From Bacteroidales bacterium (GTDB lineage: Bacteria > Bacteroidota > Bacteroidia > Bacteroidales > Muribaculaceae): 64,000 bases of DNA. Of the stretch, positions 25,559-34,511 are shown one piece after another. The stretch spans positions 83,433 through 147,432 of the forward strand of contig SFOH01000001.1 in the NCBI GenBank assembly GCA_004552485.1, in the 5' to 3' direction. A program made the position numbers and the translations under genes. The notes under the pieces are model-generated. The model was not told the DNA's origin. It saw only the letters and a program-made list of their open reading frames with translations, and searched no databases. Position 1 is the first letter of the stretch. Each line of letters begins with the position of its first letter.

Positions 25559-26929
25559 TTATTTCTTCTCGGCAACTTCCTTGTGCTTGGCGCCGTATTC
25601 GGGGTTGATGTGCGGACGCACGAGGAATGTCACAGTCCATGTGGCCAGGTTGCAGCCCAGCACCCAAAGGAAGAAGCCCTTGTAGGAGCCGCCGAAGACA
25701 CTCTCCAGAATCCAGCCGGCAACCATGCCGGGGAGCATCATACCCAGGGCCATGAAGGCGGTGCAGATGGCGTAGTGAGATGTCTTGTACGGGCCCTCGG
25801 CGAAGTACATCATGAAGAGCATGAAGGCGGTGAAGCCGAAGCCGTAGGCGAACTGCTCGAGGATGATGCAGCACCAGGTGATGATCTTGCCGGAGAGGAG
25901 TGAATAGTCGGGCTGAATGTTCGACAGAACAATGTAGGCCACGCAGTTCAGCGAGGTAGCCAGCGCCATGGGCCAGATCCACTTGCGCAGACCGCCCTGA
26001 GCGGCGCAGATACCGCCGATGATGCCGCCGATGGTGAGGCCCACGATGGCCAGCACGCCATAGGCGAAGCCCACCTCGGTCTGAGTCATGCCCAGACCAC
26101 CCTCATTGACGGGAGCGAGCAGGAACACCTGGCAGAGCTTAACGACCTGTGCCTCGGGCAGACGGTAGAGAAGCATGAACAGGATAGCCAACCACACATA
26201 TTTCTTCTTGAAGAAGGTCACGAACGAACCGGCGAATTCGCGTCCGATCATGCCGATTGACTTCTTCTCGCCGCTGTCGGAGCCAACGGGTTTGTCGGCA
26301 GCGGGATAAGGCAGGATGAAGAGGTGATAGACAAACACCAGAGCAAAGAATGCCGAGCAACCGATGATGGTGTACTGCCATGCGAGCGACACGCTGCCGG
26401 TAGCAGAGGTCAGAGCGCCGGCGATCATCACCAAACCGCCCTGGCCGAAGACACTGGCGCAGCGGTAGAAGGTTGAGCGGATGCCGACAAACAGCGACTG
26501 CTGGTTGGTGTTCAGCGCAATCATGTAGAAACCGTCGGAGGCGATGTCGTGAGTGGCCGAGCAGAAAGCTGTGATGAAGTAGAAGAAGAGGCAGAGCATG
26601 AATGCCGAGGTGGGCACGCCGGCGGCGATTTCCTTGGCATCAGGCAGAGGCAGGGTGAAGGCAATGGCGGCGAGGCCGATGGCCACGCACAGCTGCATGA
26701 CTACGGTCCACCAGCGTTTTGTTCTGATGATGTCCACAATGGGGCCCCAGAAGGGTTTGATGACCCAGGGGAGATAGAGCCAGCCGGTGTAGAGCGTGGC
26801 GTCGGTTTTGCTCATACCCATCTGGGTAAAGAGCACCATGGTAACCATGTTTATGAAAATAAACGGGATACCCTGTGCGAAGTACAGCGTGGGAATCCAG
26901 GCCCACGGGTTGCGCGTTGTTGCTTTCAT
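25559..26929 (-). CDS. MFS permease, AmpG/MurT-like muropeptide or MurNAc transporter
   Basis: This 456-residue inner-membrane protein has about 12 hydrophobic segments. Its start, WAWIPTLYFAQGIPFIFINM, is the AmpG-type signature, and LYTGWLYLPWVIKPFWGPIVD is the family loop between the first helices. A histidine-aspartate rich segment CSATHDIASDGFYMI is also family typical. It lies between the NamZ-type muramidase and the SpoIID-like gene, so MurNAc or a muropeptide is the likely cargo, as for MurT of Tannerella. Exact cargo is inferred from context. Confidence 0.88.
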   Translation of the reverse strand: MKATTRNPWAWIPTLYFAQGIPFIFINMVTMVLFTQMGMSKTDATLYTGWLYLPWVIKPFWGPIVDIIRTKRWWTVVMQLCVAIGLAAIAFTLPLPDAKEIAAGVPTSAFMLCLFFYFITAFCSATHDIASDGFYMIALNTNQQSLFVGIRSTFYRCASVFGQGGLVMIAGALTSATGSVSLAWQYTIIGCSAFFALVFVYHLFILPYPAADKPVGSDSGEKKSIGMIGREFAGSFVTFFKKKYVWLAILFMLLYRLPEAQVVKLCQVFLLAPVNEGGLGMTQTEVGFAYGVLAIVGLTIGGIIGGICAAQGGLRKWIWPMALATSLNCVAYIVLSNIQPDYSLLSGKIITWCCIILEQFAYGFGFTAFMLFMMYFAEGPYKTSHYAICTAFMALGMMLPGMVAGWILESVFGGSYKGFFLWVLGCNLATWTVTFLVRPHINPEYGAKHKEVAEKK

Positions 26930-27042
26930 TGATTATTGATTGGTTGTTGTTATTTGTCTTTTTAAGGTTGTCGGCCGGGGCCGGCCGGCGTTCTGATTCC
27001 GGGCCTTGCGCGCGTATGCGGGACGGCCGCGGGGCGATAGCT

Positions 27043-28359
27043 TTACTTGTAATAGTCCTTCAGCTCGGCCGAGGGGAAGTAGTGGTTGAGGATTTGCTGG
27101 TAGGAGTAGCCACGGGCGCCCATGACGGCGGCGCCGATCTGGCAGAGGCCCACGCCATGACCCCATCCGGCACCGCGAAGGGTGAAGGCGGCGGGAACGC
27201 CGTCGGCGCCGATGTCGTGGCGCTCGACGGTGAAGGCCGAGCTGTAGAGGTGGCTCTTCGACAGCGTGCGGCGTATCTCCAGCTCCTTGCCGATGACCAT
27301 GGTGCGTTTGGTGCCCACAAAGCGCAGGCGCACGAGGCGTCCGGAGGTGCCGCGCTCGAGCGGCTGAAGGTCGATGATGCGTCCGAAGTCGATGCCGGAG
27401 CGCTCTCTGACGAGCTCTGAAATCTGCTCCTGGGTGTAGTGAACCTCCCAGCGGTAGAAGTCCTTGGTCTCCTGATCGTAGTTGTTGAGCACCTGCGAGA
27501 GGATGGCCGGGTCGGCGGTGTTGCAGAAGGCGTCGGGACGTCCCTCGATCCACTTGCAGGCCGTGTCCTCGCGGCGCAGGTCAGGGAAGTTCTCCTCGTC
27601 GGGATTGTCGAGGCGCGCGCGCAGGTAGGTGTAATGCTTGGGCTCCCAGCAGTTCTCGAACTCTTCGAAGACGCCGCCGCAGCATTTCGAGAAGCGGGCG
27701 TCGCAGAGTTCGCCGTCGAACCACAGCACAACGCCGCGCGTAGCGTCGATGGCCTCGGCGACCTTGGGAGTCGTCTGGCGCGTGACGCCCTGATAGCGCT
27801 GGCAGTGGTCGTCGGCACATACGTCGAAGTTCACATGGTCCTCGCGGTCATACCATTTTATGCGCTCCTCCTCGGTCTCGGTGCATGCGCTGTAAAGCTC
27901 GCCGCTGTCGGTGATGCGGTGGTTCTTCACAATCTGCGCCAGCAGCCATGAGCGGGAGATGACGGCATGGGCCTTGAGCAGTTCCAGCGAGGCATTGGCG
28001 CTCATCTCCGACGAGATAACGCTCTTGAGGTAGTCCTCGACGGGCAGCACATTGATGACGGTCACCTGACCGTTCTCCACGATGAACTTTGCGGCGCCGG
28101 AGAAGCGCTGGTTTTCGCGGCGCTCCCAGTGGAAGTTCACGCCGATGACCACGTCCTTGATTTCGAAGACGCAGCCCTCGGCCGGGGTGAAGACGAGGGG
28201 TTCGGTGAAGACGCTGCCCTGCCAGGAGAGGTTTCCGTCGGGGGTGACGGAGATGGTCTGCGGGCCTGTTACGGCCGTACCGGCCACGTTGTATGAGCCC
28301 ATGAGAACGATGTCGATGCTCGGGGCTGAGAGAATGCCAACTGAAACTGTAGGTTCCAT
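27043..28359 (-). CDS. SpoIID/LytB domain protein (amidase enhancer-like or lytic enzyme)
   Basis: This protein has 438 residues and no clear signal peptide. The SpoIID/LytB core includes INVLPVEDYLKSVISSEMSA, LELLKAHAVISRSWLL, the segment RYQGVTRQTTPKVAEAI and the C-terminal GAGWGHGVGLCQIGAAVMG. SpoIID enzymes are lytic transglycosylases acting on denuded glycan strands, while LytB enhances amidases. Bacteroidales do not sporulate, so a role in digesting amidase-stripped glycan ahead of NamZ is the best reading. How it leaves the cytoplasm is unclear from sequence. Confidence 0.87.
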   Translation of the reverse strand: MEPTVSVGILSAPSIDIVLMGSYNVAGTAVTGPQTISVTPDGNLSWQGSVFTEPLVFTPAEGCVFEIKDVVIGVNFHWERRENQRFSGAAKFIVENGQVTVINVLPVEDYLKSVISSEMSANASLELLKAHAVISRSWLLAQIVKNHRITDSGELYSACTETEEERIKWYDREDHVNFDVCADDHCQRYQGVTRQTTPKVAEAIDATRGVVLWFDGELCDARFSKCCGGVFEEFENCWEPKHYTYLRARLDNPDEENFPDLRREDTACKWIEGRPDAFCNTADPAILSQVLNNYDQETKDFYRWEVHYTQEQISELVRERSGIDFGRIIDLQPLERGTSGRLVRLRFVGTKRTMVIGKELEIRRTLSKSHLYSSAFTVERHDIGADGVPAAFTLRGAGWGHGVGLCQIGAAVMGARGYSYQQILNHYFPSAELKDYYK

Positions 28360-28408
28360 GTGAGTGTCTTTTGGGGTGTGTATAGGGAGTGTATTAAGTT
28401 ACTGAGGC

Positions 28409-29344
28409 TCAGAGGCGTTCGGCCACGGCGGCAATCTCATCGTTGCTGAGGCAGAGCTCGTCGACGATTGTGCGCACCAGGTCGGCATCGAGTTTCACGA
28501 AGTCTTTCTCAAGCGGGGTGATGAACACGCCGCCCATGTCGACGGATGCGGGGCTGAGGAGCATCTTGCCCTCGCCCTCCATGCCGTAGAACGACGGACG
28601 GTGCTGTTTGCGGGGAATCACCACGAGGCGCTCGCCGGCGGGGGTGGCATAGCACAGCAGGTTCATCATGGGCTCTGTCTCGCCCTCTTTCTGCGGCAGG
28701 GCGTCGTAGAGACGTTTGAACAGGCGTGCGCCCTCCTTGTGGTCTTTGGCGTCGACAACAAAGACGTTGAGGGGCAGGGTGTCGACCAGATAGAGCGTGG
28801 CCTCGCCATCCTTGGCAATCTCTTTGAGCTCGGCTTTTTCAAGAGCCGGGGCGATGGTGAGGAAGTCTGAGTTGCCAGCCTGGAAGTGCATGTGGTCAGG
28901 AGCAGATGCGCCGCACTTGGGGCCGTTGTAGAAGACGGTGTACTCGTCCAGCTCGTGTGCCAGGTCCATCATGTCTTCGACGCGCTCGTAGATGAGCTGA
29001 TCGACGTGACGCTGGTCGGGGATGGTGAGATGGCGGGGAAAGATGGGGAAGGGGTTGATGAGGATGATGTACTTGCCATCGGGTCCCCACTCTATTCCGC
29101 GCTGCACCTCGGGGCGGTTTGCGCCGCAGAGGAAGCACTTGCGCTCCTTCAGGCTCTTGGCGTCGACCTTGGCCGAGGAGGAAACTATGCGTGCGGGGTT
29201 GAACTGCACCTTCACTGTCATGCCGTCGACGTCAAGTTCTTTGACTTTCACCCCCTTCAGGGCCTCGAAGTTGCCGGCGGCCATGGGCCACTCCTGCAGC
29301 TGCTCTTTGATGAATTTATTGATTTGGCTTGATGTTACTGCCAT
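28409..29344 (-). CDS. DUF4922 protein with HIT/GalT-like histidine motif
   Basis: The protein has 311 residues and no signal peptide. Two Cys in CFLCGANRP, followed by GIEWGPDGKYIILINPFPIF, resemble the metal and nucleotide region of galactose-1-phosphate uridylyltransferase-like proteins. CGASAPDHMHFQAGN contains H-x-H-x-Q, the catalytic triad pattern of GalT/Apa2/GDP-sugar phosphorylases. It therefore probably handles a nucleotidylated sugar or dinucleotide. It has its own transcription unit, since a strong terminator lies upstream. No substrate can be named; a phosphorylase or nucleotidyl transfer linked to amino-sugar 1-phosphates is a guess. Confidence 0.75.
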   Translation of the reverse strand: MAVTSSQINKFIKEQLQEWPMAAGNFEALKGVKVKELDVDGMTVKVQFNPARIVSSSAKVDAKSLKERKCFLCGANRPEVQRGIEWGPDGKYIILINPFPIFPRHLTIPDQRHVDQLIYERVEDMMDLAHELDEYTVFYNGPKCGASAPDHMHFQAGNSDFLTIAPALEKAELKEIAKDGEATLYLVDTLPLNVFVVDAKDHKEGARLFKRLYDALPQKEGETEPMMNLLCYATPAGERLVVIPRKQHRPSFYGMEGEGKMLLSPASVDMGGVFITPLEKDFVKLDADLVRTIVDELCLSNDEIAAVAERL

Positions 29345-29458
29345 TGTCTGTCTTGCTTTTGAGCGGGCATTTCTGTTGGCTTGCGAACACGCTGTATATC
29401 AGCTTTTTACAGCTGGCTTCATCGGCGGTGTCCGAGTCGCAGGAATGCCCTCTTTTAT

Positions 29459-29508
29459 AAAAAACGTTTACTCATACTGCCGCGGAAAGGGGTTTCCGCG
29501 GCGGTATG
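29459..29508 (-). terminator. Strong terminator after the GT2 gene
   Basis: 16-bp arms (29473-29488 and 29493-29508) with one G-T wobble surround GGGG. In the minus direction the stem is followed by a T-run (A-run 29459-29464 on the plus strand). It separates the amidase-GT2 unit from the DUF4922 gene. Confidence 0.8.
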
Positions 29509-29547
29509 AGGTTAGATTTTCTTCAGTGCGGGATGCGACGATGATGT

Positions 29548-31011
29548 TTATTTGCCTTTGTTCATGTCCACACGAGCCTGGAGCTCCCAGGTGCGGATGC
29601 GGTCTTTGTAAAGGTTGTTGTTGTTCATCTTCACCACGTCGAGAGATGCGTCGGAGTTGTCCTCCCAGCGGCGGCACAGGTAAACCACATCGTAAACGCG
29701 GCCGATCTGGTGGTGGCGCGAGAAAGCAAGACCCAGAGCGTAGTCCTCACCGTAGGAGGTGTTGGGCACGTGAATCTCACGGAGCATGGGGGTGTAGAAC
29801 GCACGGGGAGCGCCGAGGCCGTTGATGCGCAGAGCGTTGTTGCGGCCGTTCTCGGGAGTCCACTCCTTGTGGTCGATTACGCCGGGGGGAATGGGGTTCT
29901 TGTCGATGTCTGTGAGCTCGTAGGTGCCCACAACCATTGCGCACTTCTGATCGTAGAAGGCTTTCACCATCTTGGCCAGGGTGTTCTCGTCGGCATAGAC
30001 GTCGTCAGAGTCGAGCTGAACGGCGAACTTACCGCACTTGGGGTGCTGCACGCCTGCGTTCCAGCAGCCGCCGATGCCGAGGTCGTCGCGCTCAGGCACG
30101 ATGTGAACCAGACGGGGGTCGTCCTTGAACTCGTCGATGGCCTCGGTGGTGCCGTCGGTCGAGTGGTTGTCGATGACGATAAGGTTGAAGGGGAAGTCGG
30201 TTTTCTGAGAGAGGACTGATTTGATGGCGTCACGGATGGTGCGGATGCGGTTGCGCACGGGGATGATGACGGAAGCCTCATACTCGAAGTTGCCCTTGTT
30301 GAAGTCGATCTCGGTGAATTTGGGCTCCAGGTAGCCGCCGATTTCTTTGAGGTGGGCGGTGCAGGCCTGCTCCATCTCGATCTGTACGCCGCGGTTCTTG
30401 GGGTCAACGTAGTCGAAGATCTTCTCGCCGGACTTGCGGTTGTCGACGGTGACGTCGGAGTAGAGATACTCGTTGATGTGCACGATGGGGGCGATGCGGC
30501 TCAGGCGCAGGCGCAGGTCGTAGAGACCGGCGGCGGTGTATTCCTTGTCGATGCCGGCGGCGGCAGCCTTGAAGTCGGCGGTGTTGAAGAAGAGGACAGA
30601 GCCGAAGTTGAAGTCGTCGCGGAGCGAGCCGAACTGATAGTCGATGACCGGTGAGTTGGCTTTCTTGCCTTCAACGACGGTGTAGGAGTCGGCATAGACC
30701 ATACCGGCTTTGCTGTCCTGAGCCAGACGCACAAAGCGGTCGAGGGCGAAGTAGCCCATCACCAGGTTGTTGTACTTGGTGTAGAGAAGAATGTAGGGAG
30801 CCGATGCAGCAGCGGCAATCTTCTTCATGGTTGCCGACGAGTTGAGGGCGTCGATGTGGATGAGCTCGCAGCCATCCACAGCCTTTGCTTCGGGGTCAGT
30901 GGCAAGGAGGTAAATCTTTGCGGTGAGAGGGCTCTCTTTCAGGCCTTCCACGGTGGCTTTCACCTGCTCGGCGGAGGCGTAGGGGAGAAAGCAATCGATT
31001 GTTTTGTTCAT
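29548..31011 (-). CDS. Glycosyltransferase family 2 protein
   Basis: This 487-residue protein has no signal peptide. The first 240 residues resemble a degenerate GT-A-like half (DCFLPYASAEQVKATVEGLK, YILLYTKYNNLVMGYFALDR). The second half is a full GT2 domain: EASVIIPVRNRIRTIRDAIK, FNLIVIDNHSTDGTTEAI and the D-x-D region VQLDSDDVY. It may thus be a double-domain transferase in which only the second domain is active. It lies 67 bases downstream of the giant amidase gene. Why a sugar transferase sits among wall-degrading enzymes is not evident; glycosylation of a secreted enzyme is one possibility. Confidence 0.82.
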   Translation of the reverse strand: MNKTIDCFLPYASAEQVKATVEGLKESPLTAKIYLLATDPEAKAVDGCELIHIDALNSSATMKKIAAAASAPYILLYTKYNNLVMGYFALDRFVRLAQDSKAGMVYADSYTVVEGKKANSPVIDYQFGSLRDDFNFGSVLFFNTADFKAAAAGIDKEYTAAGLYDLRLRLSRIAPIVHINEYLYSDVTVDNRKSGEKIFDYVDPKNRGVQIEMEQACTAHLKEIGGYLEPKFTEIDFNKGNFEYEASVIIPVRNRIRTIRDAIKSVLSQKTDFPFNLIVIDNHSTDGTTEAIDEFKDDPRLVHIVPERDDLGIGGCWNAGVQHPKCGKFAVQLDSDDVYADENTLAKMVKAFYDQKCAMVVGTYELTDIDKNPIPPGVIDHKEWTPENGRNNALRINGLGAPRAFYTPMLREIHVPNTSYGEDYALGLAFSRHHQIGRVYDVVYLCRRWEDNSDASLDVVKMNNNNLYKDRIRTWELQARVDMNKGK

Positions 31012-31078
31012 TACGGGTAAAATATTTAGGTGATTAATTGTTTTGATTTCTTCGTTTACGAAAGGTTTGACCGGGCGA

Positions 31079-34069
31079 TTATTTGGCGTCGAGGAAGTTG
31101 AGCACCTGTTTCATCAGCGACATGCGCGAGTCGGCGCCTACGATGGTCTCGAAGGGGAAGCCGATGACCACGGTGCGGTATTTGCCGGCGTTGTCGAAGG
31201 CTGTGCCGGCCACGAGGTTGTTCTCCGAGTAGCGCAGCAGGGTGTAACCGCCTTTTGTGGGATAGAACGAGTCGGGGCTCTCGACGGTGTAGACGTCGGC
31301 GCCGGGCGTGGAGTTGTACTTGAACTCACCGCCGGTGAACTGCTTGAACGGTGTCTGCACCTCATATACATCGCCGGTGACGGCGGCCTGGCCCACACGC
31401 CAGCTGTAGCCGAGCACGCTCGTGGCGAATGTCCGGTCGGCTTTGGCGACGGTCTTGCTGCTGTTGGGGTTGTCCCAGAGGTCGGTGGCCACGTAGGCGC
31501 CGCTGATGAAGAACGAGGCGCCGTTGGCGGTCAGAGCGGTGATGCGTTTCTGGAGGGGTGCGGGGAAGGCTTTGTAGCGGGTGCCGAACACGCCGCGGCC
31601 TTTCTTGATCTCTTTCTGCTTGCCGAGGATGAGGTCGATGAGTTGAGGCTCGTCAAGCGATGTGTCGGAGTTCATGAATGCGTCGACGGAGGAGGATACG
31701 AAAGCATAGCCGGCGTCGGCGATGGCCTGACCGTGAACGCTGACGAAGTCGTGGGTGTTGCCGGCAATCACGTCTTTCTCATAGAGCGTGCGCGAGTTGC
31801 CGTAACCGGATGCGTCGTCGTCAACCCAGGGCAGGGCGCGGCGGTATTCGAACTGCGGGCCGATGTAGGAGATGTCCACTACATCGGGCACGCCGCCGTC
31901 CTTGCTGTCGATGAATCCGGCAATCTCGCCGGCGTCGAACCAGTCGGGAGCGCTGATGCGTGTGAAGCCGTTGACGATGTTCACGATGCCTTTGGCGTGG
32001 TGTTTGTTGCAGAGGGCGAGCACCTCGGAGGGGAAGGAGACGCCGCCGTCGTTGCCGGCCACGATACGGTACGAGTGAATGTCGGAGTCGGTGACCGTGA
32101 CGGTGAAGTTGGGCTCTTCTGTGCGTGTGATGGTGCGGAATCCGCCGTTGCCGATGCGCTCCTGAACGAGGTAGTATTTCGAGACGGCTGTCTCTTCAAT
32201 GCTATCGGGAGTGGCTGCCCATGAGAGCTGGAAGCGGTCTTTACCGGCCTGGCGGATGACGAAGGACGAGGGAGCGAGGGGTGTCACCACATACTCGCGG
32301 CCGTCGCGATGGGCCAGGAACTGGAGCATGCCTTTGTAGATGGCGCGCGACACCACGAAGCGGAATTCGGGGTCGAGGCCGTATTTCATGTCGGCGAAAT
32401 TCTGGTGGCTGAGCAGCTCAAGCAGCATGGCGGGCACCACGGGTACGCGGGCCTCGTAATAGCCGGCGTCGCGCATGCCGCGGCGTGTCCAGTTGGGCTC
32501 GAAGGAGCGGCGCACATCGTTGACGATGTTGGTGACGACGAGGTCGGTGTAGTCGCGTGAGGCGCGGCGCGAGTCGCCGTTGCCAAGTTTCTGACCCTTG
32601 GTGCAGTAGATGCCGAGGGTGCCGATGATCGAGTCGTTCTTGGTGGTGCCGGCGTCGGAGTGGAAGGCGAAGCTGAGGTCAACGGGAACGTTGAGGCCTT
32701 TCTGACCCGGGTTCATCTCCGAGCCGCCGCTGAGCCAGTTCACCCACAGGGCGCGCGACATATAGTCGTCATTGTAGTCGTTGACATTGCCGGTGGGAGT
32801 GTAAACGCTGTCGGGAGCACCGGCCCACTGCAGGAAGTAGCGGGCGCCTTCGACGAAGCGGGGATAGCGGCTGCTGACGTACTCATACTTCATCTCCGGG
32901 GTGTCCTTGCCGACCTTGCGAGCCACATTGCCCATGCCGCCGCCGATCTTAACGGCGTCGGCGGTCACCACGGTGCCCTTGGCCGACTTCGATGCGTCGA
33001 GGGTGACAACCGGCAGGGCGGGTTCACCGGCCGCAAAGGGGAAGTGGCCGAGGTAGATCCACGTGCCGCCGCCCATTTTCTGGTTGATGGTGAAGGTGTG
33101 CGGTCCCTCGAGCGAGTTGACGGTGTAGACAACGCTGTCGGCGCTGTTGGGTTCGGTTTTGTATGAGACGTAAACGGCATAGGAGCCGGCCTTGGGGAAG
33201 TCGGCCGTCCACGATGCCACGGTGTTCTCTTTGCCGCCTTGAGCCTTGCGGGCCTTTCCGGCGGTGAAAGGATTGTCGTTGTTCTCGAGATTCTTCTTGG
33301 TGTAGCCGAAGCCGGTGCCGGCGTCGCTCCATTTGCCCTGCTCGGCGTAGCGACCCACGGCATTGCCGGCGTCGCCGTCCACGATGAGCTCGGTGGTGTT
33401 GATGTCACGCTCGCGCGGGCTCATGACGTAGGCACCGGCGTTGCGGAGCATGGGCATGAGGTAGGGCATCACGTAGCTCTGCGTGTACAGGTCCTCGACG
33501 GTCTGCATCAGGCGTGCGCGCTGGAATTCCCAGCGGTTGAGCTTGGGCTCGAAGTACCAGCCGTGGCTCTGCCAAAGGGCTATATTGCTACCGTCCAGAC
33601 CTTTGGGGGCGGGCTGTGCCTCGTTGTCACGGACGAAGAATGTGCGCTGTTTCGAGGCCGTCTCTTCTTTCGGGGCGAAGAGAACGAGCTCTTCGAGGTT
33701 GTCGCGCTTCACTTCGTTGCCGTCGCGGTCACTTTCTACGGCGTAGGCAATCACCTTATAGTCAGCGTATTCATCGCCCAAAGCCTTGAGCACGTCGTTG
33801 CAGAAATTGGCGTATGACTCGGCGGTGAAGGGCACTGACGAGGCGACTTCGTTGTAATCGACGGTGATGGTCTTCTTCTTGTCGTCAGTCTTGACGGCCT
33901 TGACCGTGACGGTTCCGATTCCGGTTGTGCCGGGAAAATAGTTGTGGAGCACCTGAAGCAGCTCGCGACGCGCTGCGGCGTCCTGCACATCGGCGGAGGG
34001 TGCGGCCATGGCCGGCACTGCAAACGATGTTGCAAGTATTAGAGCTGCGATGGAGTTTAAGTATTTCAT
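31079..34069 (-). CDS. Large secreted multidomain protein with a split, divergent Amidase_3-like domain
   Basis: The protein has 996 residues and a signal peptide (MKYLNSIAALILATSFAVPAMA). I read a dispersed amidase fold. SNIALWQSHGWYF corresponds to the first His strand, MLRNAGAYVMSPRERD to the helix-strand before TR, LSFAFHSDAGTT to the S-x-H segment, and VPAMLLELLSHQNF to the catalytic Glu strand. Between the first and third parts lies a beta-rich insert of about 150 residues (SAGTGFGYTKK to VDAVKIGGGMGN, roughly) that resembles golvesin C-terminal-like carbohydrate-binding domains. A fibronectin III-like domain and another domain of about 300 residues follow. Often annotated as xanthan lyase; wall amidase activity is inferred. 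Confidence 0.72.
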   Translation of the reverse strand: MKYLNSIAALILATSFAVPAMAAPSADVQDAAARRELLQVLHNYFPGTTGIGTVTVKAVKTDDKKKTITVDYNEVASSVPFTAESYANFCNDVLKALGDEYADYKVIAYAVESDRDGNEVKRDNLEELVLFAPKEETASKQRTFFVRDNEAQPAPKGLDGSNIALWQSHGWYFEPKLNRWEFQRARLMQTVEDLYTQSYVMPYLMPMLRNAGAYVMSPRERDINTTELIVDGDAGNAVGRYAEQGKWSDAGTGFGYTKKNLENNDNPFTAGKARKAQGGKENTVASWTADFPKAGSYAVYVSYKTEPNSADSVVYTVNSLEGPHTFTINQKMGGGTWIYLGHFPFAAGEPALPVVTLDASKSAKGTVVTADAVKIGGGMGNVARKVGKDTPEMKYEYVSSRYPRFVEGARYFLQWAGAPDSVYTPTGNVNDYNDDYMSRALWVNWLSGGSEMNPGQKGLNVPVDLSFAFHSDAGTTKNDSIIGTLGIYCTKGQKLGNGDSRRASRDYTDLVVTNIVNDVRRSFEPNWTRRGMRDAGYYEARVPVVPAMLLELLSHQNFADMKYGLDPEFRFVVSRAIYKGMLQFLAHRDGREYVVTPLAPSSFVIRQAGKDRFQLSWAATPDSIEETAVSKYYLVQERIGNGGFRTITRTEEPNFTVTVTDSDIHSYRIVAGNDGGVSFPSEVLALCNKHHAKGIVNIVNGFTRISAPDWFDAGEIAGFIDSKDGGVPDVVDISYIGPQFEYRRALPWVDDDASGYGNSRTLYEKDVIAGNTHDFVSVHGQAIADAGYAFVSSSVDAFMNSDTSLDEPQLIDLILGKQKEIKKGRGVFGTRYKAFPAPLQKRITALTANGASFFISGAYVATDLWDNPNSSKTVAKADRTFATSVLGYSWRVGQAAVTGDVYEVQTPFKQFTGGEFKYNSTPGADVYTVESPDSFYPTKGGYTLLRYSENNLVAGTAFDNAGKYRTVVIGFPFETIVGADSRMSLMKQVLNFLDAK

Positions 34070-34214
34070 GTTATCTGTGAGTAACTTTAAGGTTCAAACG
34101 CATGGGAGGCCGTTGCCGGCACCCCGGGGAAATTCTGCCGTTTCAGGCGTCTGCCGCTGAGGCTGTTCCGCAACCGGGGCGGGGCGGCGTCATGTGCAGT
34201 TCCCCTTAACGCAC

Positions 34215-34222
34215 AAAGTTAA
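34215..34222 (-). promoter_or_regulatory. -7 element for the large amidase gene
   Basis: On the minus strand TAACTTTG (34222-34215) matches the -7 consensus and would give a leader of about 140 bases before the 34069 start. A clear TTTG at -33 is missing. The 440-base gap 34070-34511 holds this promoter, an A/T-rich stretch at 34220-34350 and the opposite promoter; I see no gene in it. Confidence 0.45.
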
Positions 34223-34367
34223 GATTTTTTTGTAACATAAGAAAGGAAAAAAGGAGAAATATTTCATGTGCTCAACATTCTTTAATGTTTTTATACGAAT
34301 TTTCAGTATTTTCGGAGCCACTCCCCAAATTTAACAAATTTTATGCACGGATTACAAATATTTAGCC

Positions 34368-34375
34368 TATATTTG
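34368..34375 (+). promoter_or_regulatory. -7 element for the phosphodiester glycosidase operon
   Basis: TATATTTG matches TAnnTTTG. The start of transcription near 34382 would give a leader of about 130 bases before the gene at 34512. The -33 element is poor, which suggests activator dependence or a different upstream box. Confidence 0.45.
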
Positions 34376-34511
34376 CACATTAATATATACGCACGGGGGC
34401 GCGTCTCCTTCTCGCAACCAACGACGCCTCACGCTGCGGGACGGCCGAAGCCAAAAGTCGGCGCGGCCAATTCCAAAGACTCGTTTACCTTAATATCAAA
34501 CATCTCGGATT

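Noticed and set aside
27043..28359. Sporulation gene (SpoIID)
   Set aside because: No other sporulation genes are seen and Bacteroidales do not sporulate; the domain is used in murein digestion here.
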